From Akkermansia sp. (GTDB taxonomy: Bacteria > Verrucomicrobiota > Verrucomicrobiia > Verrucomicrobiales > Akkermansiaceae), in the NCBI GenBank assembly GCA_017628435.1, contig JAGBZE010000003.1, forward strand, positions 1 to 5,833: DNA of 5,833 bases. Reading direction: 5' to 3'. Positions within the stretch are counted from its first letter, which is position 1, and each line of letters opens with the position of its first letter. The notes beneath the pieces were generated by a model. That model did no database searches. It saw nothing but the letters and a program-made list of their open reading frames with translations, and was not told where the DNA came from. Positions 1 through 5,589 of the stretch are shown piece after piece. The position numbers were made by a program, and so were the translations under genes.

Positions 1-17
1 CGCCGCACACAGCATCT

Positions 18-89
18 GCCGCTGTAGCTCAGGGGTAGAGCAACGCATTCGTAATGCGTGGGTCGTCAGTTCAAATCTGACCAGCGGCT
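18..89 (+). tRNA. tRNA-Thr (anticodon CGT)
   Basis: The full cloverleaf can be drawn by eye. The acceptor stem is 18-24 with 82-88 (seven Watson-Crick pairs). The D arm is 27-30 with 38-41, the anticodon stem 43-47 with 55-59, and the T stem 65-69 with 77-81 around a TTCAAAT loop. The seven-base anticodon loop at 48-54 places CGT at 50-52, which reads the Thr codon ACG. The discriminator is T89 and no CCA is encoded, so CCA must be added after transcription. The gene is 72 nt long with a short D loop. Its promoter is not in the window. Confidence 0.96.
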
Positions 90-117
90 TCCCCCTAGTG
101 GAAAGGTAGATGCAGGG

Positions 118-128
118 TGCTCACAGAC
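118..128 (+). repeat. Inverted repeat, left arm, in the leader of tRNA-Lys copy 1
   Basis: TGCTCACAGAC is the exact reverse complement of GTCTGTGAGCA at 210-220. The two arms flank tRNA-Lys copy 1, so the leader and trailer of the precursor RNA could pair over 11 bp. Between this helix and the acceptor stem, T133-A206, A132-T207 and T130-A209 can also pair, leaving one A/C mismatch and one bulged A. Whether the helix forms in the cell is inference. Confidence 0.7.
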
Positions 129-130
129 AT

Positions 131-206
131 AATGCCTCCTTAGCTCAGTTGGTAGAGCAGTTGACTCTTAATCAATTTGTCCGCGGTTCGAGTCCGCGAG
201 GGGGTA
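131..206 (+). repeat. Direct repeat unit 1 (tRNA-Lys plus 3 nt leader)
   Basis: These 76 nt match 233-308 perfectly. The match covers the whole tRNA-Lys gene and only the three bases AAT before it. Identity stops exactly at the discriminator base, while the spacers differ. This pattern points to an old tandem duplication, or to gene conversion, with selection holding only the tRNA body constant. Confidence 0.9.
134..206 (+). tRNA. tRNA-Lys (anticodon CTT), copy 1
   Basis: This is a 73-nt cloverleaf. The acceptor stem is 134-140 with 199-205, the D arm 143-146 with 155-158, the anticodon stem 160-164 with 172-176, and the T stem 182-186 with 194-198 around TTCGAGT. The anticodon loop at 165-171 is CTCTTAA, giving anticodon CTT at 167-169, which reads Lys AAG. 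The acceptor stem has a terminal G·U wobble (G134 with T205) and an internal U·G (T137 with G202), so it is slightly weak. The discriminator is A206 and no CCA is encoded. The flanks are complementary to each other (see the inverted-repeat entries), which copy 2 does not share. Confidence 0.96.
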
Positions 207-209
207 TCA

Positions 210-220
210 GTCTGTGAGCA
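210..220 (+). repeat. Inverted repeat, right arm, in the trailer of tRNA-Lys copy 1
   Basis: This is the perfect 11-bp partner of 118-128. Its last seven bases, GTGAGCA (214-220), occur again at 226-232 in the leader of tRNA-Lys copy 2, so the left arm has a second, shorter possible partner. Confidence 0.7.
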
Positions 221-232
221 GCCGGGTGAGCA

Positions 233-308
233 AATGCCTCCTTAGCTCAGTTGGTAGAGCAGTTGACTCTTAATCAATTTGTCCGCGGTTCGAGTCCGCG
301 AGGGGGTA
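233..308 (+). repeat. Direct repeat unit 2 (tRNA-Lys plus 3 nt leader)
   Basis: This is the second copy of the 76-nt perfect repeat, 102 nt downstream of the first. See the entry for 131-206. Confidence 0.9.
236..308 (+). tRNA. tRNA-Lys (anticodon CTT), copy 2
   Basis: This gene is identical base for base to the tRNA-Lys at 134-206, shifted by 102 nt. The anticodon CTT is at 269-271, the discriminator is A308, and no CCA is encoded. It is separated from copy 1 by 29 nt and followed 22 nt later by an intrinsic terminator, so it is the last gene of the tRNA transcript. Two copies of the C34 lysine tRNA fit the preference for AAG that I see in the neighbouring coding regions. That link is an inference from a partial look at codon use. 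Confidence 0.96.
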
Positions 309-330
309 CTCAGTTTTGTATGAGAGGTGA

Positions 331-366
331 GGGGTGACCTGATAAGCAGGTCGCCCTTTCGTTTTT
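331..366 (+). terminator. Rho-independent terminator of the tRNA unit
   Basis: A ten-base stem pairs 332-341 with 347-356, with one T·G wobble and a five-base loop ATAAG. It is followed at once by a T-rich run, TTTCGTTTTT (357-366). There is no matching A-run on the left side, so it works for + strand transcription. It lies 22 nt after the last tRNA and about 90 nt before the transporter start, so it separates the tRNA transcript from the operon. Some read-through is possible. Confidence 0.88.
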
Positions 367-414
367 CTGCATCGCGCTCGCGCGAAAAATGTGCGATGTG
401 GGCGTAATGAAAAC

Positions 415-443
415 TTGCAAGCCCGGGAGGAAAAGAGTAGAAT
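415..443 (+). promoter_or_regulatory. Candidate sigma70-type promoter for the transporter operon
   Basis: TTGCAA (415-420) and TAGAAT (438-443) are separated by exactly 17 nt. Each resembles the -35 or -10 consensus (TTGACA, TATAAT) with one or two differences. It sits just after the tRNA terminator, where an operon promoter is expected. The difficulty is that transcription would then start near 450, leaving only about five bases before the chosen ATG at 455. Either the mRNA is nearly leaderless, or this match is fortuitous and the real promoter lies between 367 and 414, where I see no better pair. Confidence 0.4.
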
Positions 444-446
444 GGC

Positions 447-451
447 GGGAG
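447..451 (+). promoter_or_regulatory. Possible ribosome binding site of the first permease gene
   Basis: GGGAG lies three bases before the ATG at 455, closer than the usual spacing. A better Shine-Dalgarno core, GGAGG at 426-430, lies 24 nt upstream. It is better spaced for an ATG at 442, but that start is in another frame and gives only a short shadow reading frame. The initiation signal for this gene is therefore unclear. Confidence 0.35.
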
Positions 452-454
452 TTC

Positions 455-1780
455 ATGCGAAATTATATCCTCAAACGCCTGTTGCTGATGCCCATTACCT
501 TGATAGGCATCACTTTTCTGGTGTTTTTTCTGACTCGCATGGTGCCGGGCGGTCCAGTGGAGCGCATGCTGCAGGAGCAGGCTATTGGTGCGTTGAGTGG
601 CGATAAAGTGGCAGGGCAGACAAACGCCCGCCTGGGGAATGATGACATGGAGCGCCTGGAGGAATTGTTTAACCTGCAGGAGCCTATGTGGAAGGCGTAT
701 CTGCAGTGGCTGGGCGTGCTGCCGCAGTCTGTGGAGATTGCCAAGGCTGAATTTAATGCTGATGGGGTGGCTACTATAACGGTGGTCTCAGCCAGCGGTC
801 ACTCCGCCGCATTGGCGGTAACCCGCGAGGGTGATGTGCCTCAGTATCTGGCCCCGGAGTGGATGCAGGAGGAGGGCTGGCAGGTTGTGCTGGAATCTCC
901 GGAGGCTCGGGCGCGTCGTCTGGCTAAGCGCCAGGGGGTGACGAAGGAAAGCGAAATTGCAGCCCTGGCAAAGACCCCGGCCTGCCGCCGCTGGCGCGCC
1001 GTGGCCAGTCGCCGTGCGTTCCAGGGGGTGCTGCAGGGAAATCTGGGGCTTTCGTACAAGTACAACGAGCCGGTGGTGCGCATGATGATGGACCGTCTGC
1101 CTGTTTCTCTGTACTTTGGTCTGCTGGGTGCTTTCATCACCTATGTGGTCAGTGTGCCGCTGGGGGTGTTAAAGGCATTGTGGCACCGAAGCATGTTTGA
1201 CAGCCTGAGCAGTATTCTCATTTTCATGGGCTATGCAGTGCCGGGCTTTGCGTTGGGGGCTGTGCTGCTGGTGTACCTGGGGGCCCGCCTGGAGTGGTTT
1301 CCGCTGTATGGTCTGGTGAGTCCCGGGTTTGAATGGATGTCATTCAAGGATCAGATTAAGGATCTGGTGATGCACACAATTCTTCCGCTTTCCTGCTATG
1401 TGGTTTCCACTTTTGCAGTGACTACCATGATGATGAAGAATAACCTGATGGAGCACCTTGCGGCAGACTATGTGCGCACAGCTGTTTCCAAAGGGGTGTC
1501 GTTCCGCCGTGCTGTGTGGCGGCACGCGTTCCGCAACTCATTCATACCCATCGTATCCACATTTGGCAATGTTATCTGCGCGGTGGTGGGCGGTTCCATT
1601 CTGATTGAGCGTGTGTTTGATATTCAGGGCTTTGGCATGCTGAGCTTCCAGGCGCTCCTGGATAAGGACTATTCGCTGATTATGGGTACCCTGCTGCTTA
1701 CGTCCGTTCTCATTATCCTCGGCAATCTTCTGTCTGACCTGCTGGTGGCATTGGTTGACCCCCGTGTACGATTTGATTAA
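455..1780 (+). CDS. yejB: Peptide ABC transporter permease, YejB/DppB type, with extra periplasmic domain
   Basis: This is an inner-membrane permease, 441 residues from the ATG at 455. That start is chosen because the protein then opens MRNYILKRLLL, the normal beginning of the OppB/DppB/YejB family; the ATG at 389 would add 22 polar residues not usual in the family. Helix 1 is at about 9-28 and ends with PGGPVE, a YejB-like signature. Five more hydrophobic segments lie near 222-245, 256-283, 307-328, 368-389 and 411-435. GNLGLS (195-200) marks the family's periplasmic loop. The cytoplasmic EAA-type loop that contacts the ATPase is at 338-365, with G347. The C-terminus VDPRVRFD is typical. Relatives have about 310-365 residues. 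The excess is an insertion at about 89-190, placed between the conserved YLQWLG and GVLQGNLG. It is the first gene of the operon, and its stop lies 3 nt before the next start. The substrate is inferred from the family only. Confidence 0.9.
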   Translation: MRNYILKRLLLMPITLIGITFLVFFLTRMVPGGPVERMLQEQAIGALSGDKVAGQTNARLGNDDMERLEELFNLQEPMWKAYLQWLGVLPQSVEIAKAEFNADGVATITVVSASGHSAALAVTREGDVPQYLAPEWMQEEGWQVVLESPEARARRLAKRQGVTKESEIAALAKTPACRRWRAVASRRAFQGVLQGNLGLSYKYNEPVVRMMMDRLPVSLYFGLLGAFITYVVSVPLGVLKALWHRSMFDSLSSILIFMGYAVPGFALGAVLLVYLGARLEWFPLYGLVSPGFEWMSFKDQIKDLVMHTILPLSCYVVSTFAVTTMMMKNNLMEHLAADYVRTAVSKGVSFRRAVWRHAFRNSFIPIVSTFGNVICAVVGGSILIERVFDIQGFGMLSFQALLDKDYSLIMGTLLLTSVLIILGNLLSDLLVALVDPRVRFD

Positions 1781-1783
1781 TAC

Positions 1784-3376
1784 ATGTCCAAGACTCTCAT
1801 AGCGTTGCTGTTTATTCTCGCTTCCCTGCTCGGGACGTTGGGCGAGTTGAATGGCTGGCTGCTGCCCACGCTTTCCTGGCCCTTTACTGTCAGCCGCGAG
1901 ATGCCGATTCTGCAGGCGGATGAGTCGCTGTCGCCGTTCCTGGCAGTGGAGGGCAAGGTGCATTGGTTCGGCTGGCTTTGCATGGGCGTGCTGATGTGTT
2001 GTGGTCTGTATCTGCTGGTGCGCCGCAGCTCCAGTCTGCGCCTTCCCCCGAAATACGCCAAGCGGGTAGAGCGCTTCAAGAAGATTAAACGCGGATACTG
2101 GTCGCTGATCACCTTTGGTGTTATTCTTTTGCTGGCTGCCATGGACCAGTGTCTGGTGGGTAAGCGGGCCCTGCTTGTGGTGCATGATGGTAACTGGTAC
2201 AGCCCGGCGCTGACACGAGCGGTGCTGCCCGGCAATACTTTCGGACTTACCGGGGCAGAGGCTCAGGCAGAGGCGGACTATCGCGTCCTGAAAGAGCGCA
2301 GTGGCCAGCCGGGGTGGCCGCAGCTGGTCATCATGCCGCTGGTGCCGTATGACCCGACGATGGATGCCGCACCGTTCCCCTCGGAGCAGCTGGAGTGGAA
2401 TGATGGTGTGCTGTGCGATACGGATGGCAGTCCCTATAATGGTCTTGCCTGCCGATTGTACAAGGATGGCCAGATGCACCTGCGCCAGCGTTACCGCAAG
2501 GGCGTGCCGGACGGTCATGTGCAGGGCTGGCTGCGCAACCGTACAGAAGTGTACTCTGCTACTTACCGTGCCGGCGAACTGGTGGAGGAACATTACCGCG
2601 GGCCCAAGCAGGCAGCCGATTTCCTGGCACTGACCAAGGCTGGTACAGAGTGCAAGGTGTATTATCATCCGGCACCTCCATTCACGGGTGGGCATTTGCT
2701 GGGCACCAACAGCCAGGGAGCGGATATTCTGGCATACCTGTATGGCGGACTGCAGGTGAACATTAAGGCGGCTTTGCTCTATCTGCCTGTTATTTATTTC
2801 ATTGGCCTTACCATGGGTATGCTGATGGGGTATTTCGGCGGGCGTTTTGATTTGATTACCCAGCGCATCATTGAAATTATCTCCCAGCTTCCTTTCCTGT
2901 TTGTGGTGATGATTGTGGCTGATTTCGTGCCACTGGAGATGCGCGGTCTGTTCCTGATTCTGAGCTTGCTTGCCATGTTCGGGTGGATGCATATGACCTA
3001 CCTGGTGCGCACAGCCACCATGAAGGAAAAGACTCGTGATTATGTGGCTGCGGCCAAGGTCATGGGGGCTGGTACTGTGCATATTCTCTGGCAGCATATT
3101 CTGCCCAACCTGCGAGGCATTGTGGTCACTCTTGTGCCGTTCAGTGTGGCTGGTGTCATTCTGTCGCTGGCCTCGCTGGATTACCTGGGCTTCGGGTTGC
3201 CGGATACGTATGCCAGCTGGGGGCGTCTGTTGAATGATGGCTTGTCAAAGCTTTCGTCTCCCTGGGTGGTTTCCAGTGCCTTCTTTGCGCTGGTGGGCAC
3301 CTTGCTGGTGGTGACATTTATTGGAGAATCGATTCGCGAGGCGTGTGACCCCCGCCGCCATAGCTACTACGAATAA
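1784..3376 (+). CDS. yejE: Peptide ABC transporter permease, YejE/OppC type, with MORN-like periplasmic insertion
   Basis: This is the second permease of the importer, 530 residues, against about 340 for enterobacterial YejE. YejE hallmarks are clear: the KRGYWSL entry to a membrane segment (103-122), a DGNWYSP stretch (135-141), NTFG and EADYR (151-167), and a WPQ...PYDPTMD region (179-194). The OppC-family motif HLLGTNSQGADILAYL (304-319) opens the transmembrane domain, and the EAA-type loop DYVAAAKVMGAG...ILPN is at 419-442. SLDYLGFGLP (464-473) and the CDPRR ending are also usual. Two things are extra. The N-terminal 100 residues add two hydrophobic segments (about 4-20 and 61-80) followed by a very basic stretch, consistent with positive-inside topology. 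Residues 195-300 are an insertion in the periplasmic loop with two 24-residue MORN-like repeats (220-243 and 244-267). It starts 3 nt after the previous stop with no visible Shine-Dalgarno, so translational coupling is likely. Confidence 0.9.
   Translation: MSKTLIALLFILASLLGTLGELNGWLLPTLSWPFTVSREMPILQADESLSPFLAVEGKVHWFGWLCMGVLMCCGLYLLVRRSSSLRLPPKYAKRVERFKKIKRGYWSLITFGVILLLAAMDQCLVGKRALLVVHDGNWYSPALTRAVLPGNTFGLTGAEAQAEADYRVLKERSGQPGWPQLVIMPLVPYDPTMDAAPFPSEQLEWNDGVLCDTDGSPYNGLACRLYKDGQMHLRQRYRKGVPDGHVQGWLRNRTEVYSATYRAGELVEEHYRGPKQAADFLALTKAGTECKVYYHPAPPFTGGHLLGTNSQGADILAYLYGGLQVNIKAALLYLPVIYFIGLTMGMLMGYFGGRFDLITQRIIEIISQLPFLFVVMIVADFVPLEMRGLFLILSLLAMFGWMHMTYLVRTATMKEKTRDYVAAAKVMGAGTVHILWQHILPNLRGIVVTLVPFSVAGVILSLASLDYLGFGLPDTYASWGRLLNDGLSKLSSPWVVSSAFFALVGTLLVVTFIGESIREACDPRRHSYYE
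2441..2602 (+). repeat. MORN/YwqK-like repeat pair encoded within yejE
   Basis: This covers residues 220-273 of the YejE-like permease. Aligned at a period of 24, G220, Y226, Y237, R238 and G240 correspond to G244, L250, Y261, R262 and G264. Each unit follows the pattern G, five residues, an aromatic or aliphatic, a basic residue, D or N, then Y-R-x-G. A further partial unit may end at HYRG (270-273). The pattern resembles the short beta-hairpin repeats of the MORN variant family in many bacterial exported proteins. The repeat is visible at protein level; the family assignment is my inference and needs a profile search. Confidence 0.55.
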
Positions 3377-3378
3377 AG

Positions 3379-3462
3379 ATGCAGGTATCAATTTTCAGAA
3401 AATGGAGACATGTGGTGCTCAGCGCGGCTGTGCTGCTGGGGTGTCTGGTATTGAGTTCCTGC
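3379..3462 (+). other. Lipoprotein signal peptide with lipobox LSSC and +2 aspartate
   Basis: These bases encode residues 1-28 of the binding protein. The n-region carries R7, K8, R10 and H11. The hydrophobic core is at about 12-25 and the lipobox is L25-S26-S27-C28. Residues 29-31 are all Asp. In enterobacteria an Asp directly after the lipidated Cys keeps a lipoprotein in the inner membrane by avoiding Lol export. If the rule holds here, the binding protein would stay beside its permeases. Confidence 0.8.
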
Positions 3463-5589
3463 GATGACGATGGCGCAGCCCTCGGATTGGAGTGGCAGCA
3501 TCCTTCAGATTTGACCATGCCGCTGGGCTTTGCGGAGTCAGACCCGGTGCCGACATACACGAAGCGTTGGCATATGCCGCCCGGTTTTGCCGGTTTCCCG
3601 GAACGCTGGAATGCCAAGGTGCGCGATTATGTGGAGGCTCGGCTGCATGAAACTCGCCAGGAATGCGAAGCCGCCCTGCTGCAATGCCTGACTTCTGCTC
3701 CCGGTTCGGTTAAGCAGCAGACTTCCCGCACCCGTTTTCAGAATGCATGGCGGAATCTCGTTGCCCTGAGCAGCCGCAAGGGACAGGGGGATTACCTGGT
3801 CTTCCTGCGCGAGAATCAACTGCCGGAGGATCTTGAGTGGCATGATGGTCAGGACCAGCCGGAGCTCGGTAGTCCGAAGGCTGAGAAAGGCGGTACGCTT
3901 CGCCTGGCTATTCAGCGTTCCTTTCCCAGCACTTTCCGTGTGTTCGGACCTAACAGTAATAATGCTTTCCGTCGTTATCTGTACGATGATATTGACCTGC
4001 CGCTCATTCGCCTGCATCCCGGCACCGGTAAGTTGATACCAGGCACTGCCGACCGCTGGGCCGTTTCGCGCGATGGGCGCACGGTGTATTTTCACATTGA
4101 TGATAATGCCCGCTTTTCCGACGGTTCCCGCCTGACAACGCGCGATTTCATCACCTCGCTCTTTGTCCGTACCTCTCCGCATGCGGCGGAGCCTTTCTAC
4201 AACGATTACTACATGGGGCAGTTCTCTCGTATTGCTGTGTATGGTAATCAGTACCTGGCTGTTACGCTGGCCTCGGCGCGTCCGTATGCTCCTTTTTATG
4301 CATCGCTGCCACCCAGCTGTACCAGTTTTTATGCCGAATTCGGGCCGGATTATCCCACTCGCTATCTCTGGCGCGTAGCCCCCACCACCGGTGGCTATAC
4401 GGTGAATCCTTATGGGGTGGTTATGGGACGGCAGGTGAGCCTGGTGCGTGTGCCGAACTGGTGGGCTGCTGAGCGCCGCTATACCCGATATTCCTGCAAT
4501 GTGGATCATATCGTCTACCAGTTTGTGTCTGAGAACACGAAGATGCGCGAGCTTTTCCGCCTTGGTGAACTGGATGTTTTCAATGCCCGCGAGGCGGATA
4601 TCTGGTACGAGGGGCTTGAGATTGAACCAGTGCACCGTGGGTTGATTCAGCGCGTGCATTTCAGCAATATCTGGCCGCGTAACTGTTTTGGCTTTCATCT
4701 GAATTGCTCTCAGCCGCCGTTCAATGACAAGACTATGCGCCGCGGTTTCCACTATGCATTGAACGTGCAGCAGGTGCTGGACACAGTGTTCCGTGGAGAT
4801 TATTCCCGCTTGGGAGCCTACTTTTCCGGATTTGGGCAGTATACGGATGAGACCATCAAGGCGCTGCCGTATTCCCCTGCCAAGGCTCGCGAATGCTTTG
4901 CCCGTGCCGGTTATACGGAGGAAGGCCCGGATGGCATTCTATGCAAACCGGACGGCACGCGTCTGCAGGTGGTCATGAGCAGCCGTATTGACCCGCTCTA
5001 TTCAAATTGCATGAACATCCTGCGTGAGGAAGCTGCCCGTTGTGGTCTGGACCTGCGCATGGAGCAGTCGGATGATACGGTGCTGTATGCCCGGGTGAAG
5101 GCCAAGAAGTATCAGGCCGCTATTTTCTCATGGGGCTTCTCGCCCCCACTGCCGGATCCTGCTCCCTTCTTTGATTCATCATACGCCTATAACCCGGATG
5201 GCACGCCCATGACCGGAACCACGAATATCACGGCAACCAGTTCTCCTATGCTGGACAGAGCCATTCTTGCCTGCAAGGCTGCAGCTACAGAGGGCGAGGC
5301 AGTGGCGGCGCATCACCATGTGCAGCAGCTGATTGCCAATACGTTGGCTTGGGTTCCGGGGTGGACCACCTCGTACTGGCGTTTTGCCCAGTGGCGTTGG
5401 GTGCGCTGGCCGGATGAACCGGAGTGCAGATTCTGTCCGCCCCGGTATTACGACCCGTTGGATAGTCATCTGTACTGGATTGATGAAAAGATGAAGGAGG
5501 AAACGCTTCGCGTGCGCAGCTCTGGCGAATCGTTCCCCGAGGAGGACTTGGAAATTTCATTGCCGCCCGAGCCGGCTGTTGCGTTATGA
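3379..5589 (+). CDS. yejA: Family 5 solute-binding lipoprotein (YejA-like) of the peptide importer
   Basis: This is the extracytoplasmic ligand-binding subunit, 736 residues. The first 28 residues form a lipoprotein signal: basic FRKWRH, a hydrophobic core, then the lipobox LSSC with lipidated Cys28, followed by three Asp. Residues 31-150 match nothing I recognise. The binding domain starts at about 160 with ELGSPKAEKGGTLR, the usual KGGTLR-type opening of SBP_bac_5 proteins. It continues through FHIDDNARFSDGSRLTTRDF (238-257), the family's 'sequence of F/W-x-D-G-x-P/L' region, and a central MRRGFHYALNVQQVLDTVFRG (453-473). The end, YDPLDSHLYWIDE (691-703), resembles YejA relatives. YejA itself is about 600 residues. 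Thirteen cysteines follow the lipid-attached one, including CRFC at 683-686. It starts 2 nt after yejE, has no clear ribosome binding site, and overlaps the ATPase gene by 4 nt. Ligand specificity cannot be read from the sequence. Confidence 0.9.
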   Translation: MQVSIFRKWRHVVLSAAVLLGCLVLSSCDDDGAALGLEWQHPSDLTMPLGFAESDPVPTYTKRWHMPPGFAGFPERWNAKVRDYVEARLHETRQECEAALLQCLTSAPGSVKQQTSRTRFQNAWRNLVALSSRKGQGDYLVFLRENQLPEDLEWHDGQDQPELGSPKAEKGGTLRLAIQRSFPSTFRVFGPNSNNAFRRYLYDDIDLPLIRLHPGTGKLIPGTADRWAVSRDGRTVYFHIDDNARFSDGSRLTTRDFITSLFVRTSPHAAEPFYNDYYMGQFSRIAVYGNQYLAVTLASARPYAPFYASLPPSCTSFYAEFGPDYPTRYLWRVAPTTGGYTVNPYGVVMGRQVSLVRVPNWWAAERRYTRYSCNVDHIVYQFVSENTKMRELFRLGELDVFNAREADIWYEGLEIEPVHRGLIQRVHFSNIWPRNCFGFHLNCSQPPFNDKTMRRGFHYALNVQQVLDTVFRGDYSRLGAYFSGFGQYTDETIKALPYSPAKARECFARAGYTEEGPDGILCKPDGTRLQVVMSSRIDPLYSNCMNILREEAARCGLDLRMEQSDDTVLYARVKAKKYQAAIFSWGFSPPLPDPAPFFDSSYAYNPDGTPMTGTTNITATSSPMLDRAILACKAAATEGEAVAAHHHVQQLIANTLAWVPGWTTSYWRFAQWRWVRWPDEPECRFCPPRYYDPLDSHLYWIDEKMKEETLRVRSSGESFPEEDLEISLPPEPAVAL

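Larger units (their letters stand above)
367..454. other. Intergenic region between tRNA terminator and transporter operon
   Basis: This stretch holds the candidate promoter at 415-443 and both possible ribosome binding sites. It also has a small GC-rich palindrome, TCGCGCTCGCGCGA (372-385), and CATCGC (370-375) that could pair with GCGATG (393-398). Both are short, and I do not claim an operator. The ATG at 389 opens in frame with yejB, but I do not think it is used. Confidence 0.5.

Noticed and set aside
118..232. Short repeats (GTGAGCA and complement) as a CRISPR-like or regulatory array
   Set aside because: The repeats are too short and too few, and the spacing is irregular. They are better explained as flanking pairing of a tRNA precursor.
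131..308. tRNA repeat as an attachment site pair of an integrated element
   Set aside because: The copies are full, functional-looking tRNA genes only 102 nt apart, with no integrase or room for an element between them.
389..454. Earlier in-frame ATG at 389 as the start of yejB
   Set aside because: It adds 22 polar, Cys- and Lys-rich residues before a standard family N-terminus, overlaps the candidate promoter, and has no ribosome binding site.
442..606. ATG at 442 with GGAGG at 426-430 opening a small frame
   Set aside because: The spacing is acceptable, but the frame is short, lies wholly over yejB, and its product looks like an out-of-frame shadow with no recognisable feature.
1538..3097. 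519-codon open frame on the - strand opposite yejB and yejE
   Set aside because: Its product is rich in His and Gln with no domain-like pattern, as expected from the complement of a GC-biased gene. The + strand has strong family motifs throughout.
3538..4752. 404-codon open frame on the - strand opposite the binding protein
   Set aside because: This is the same situation: the + strand protein has a signal peptide and family motifs here, while the antisense product has none.
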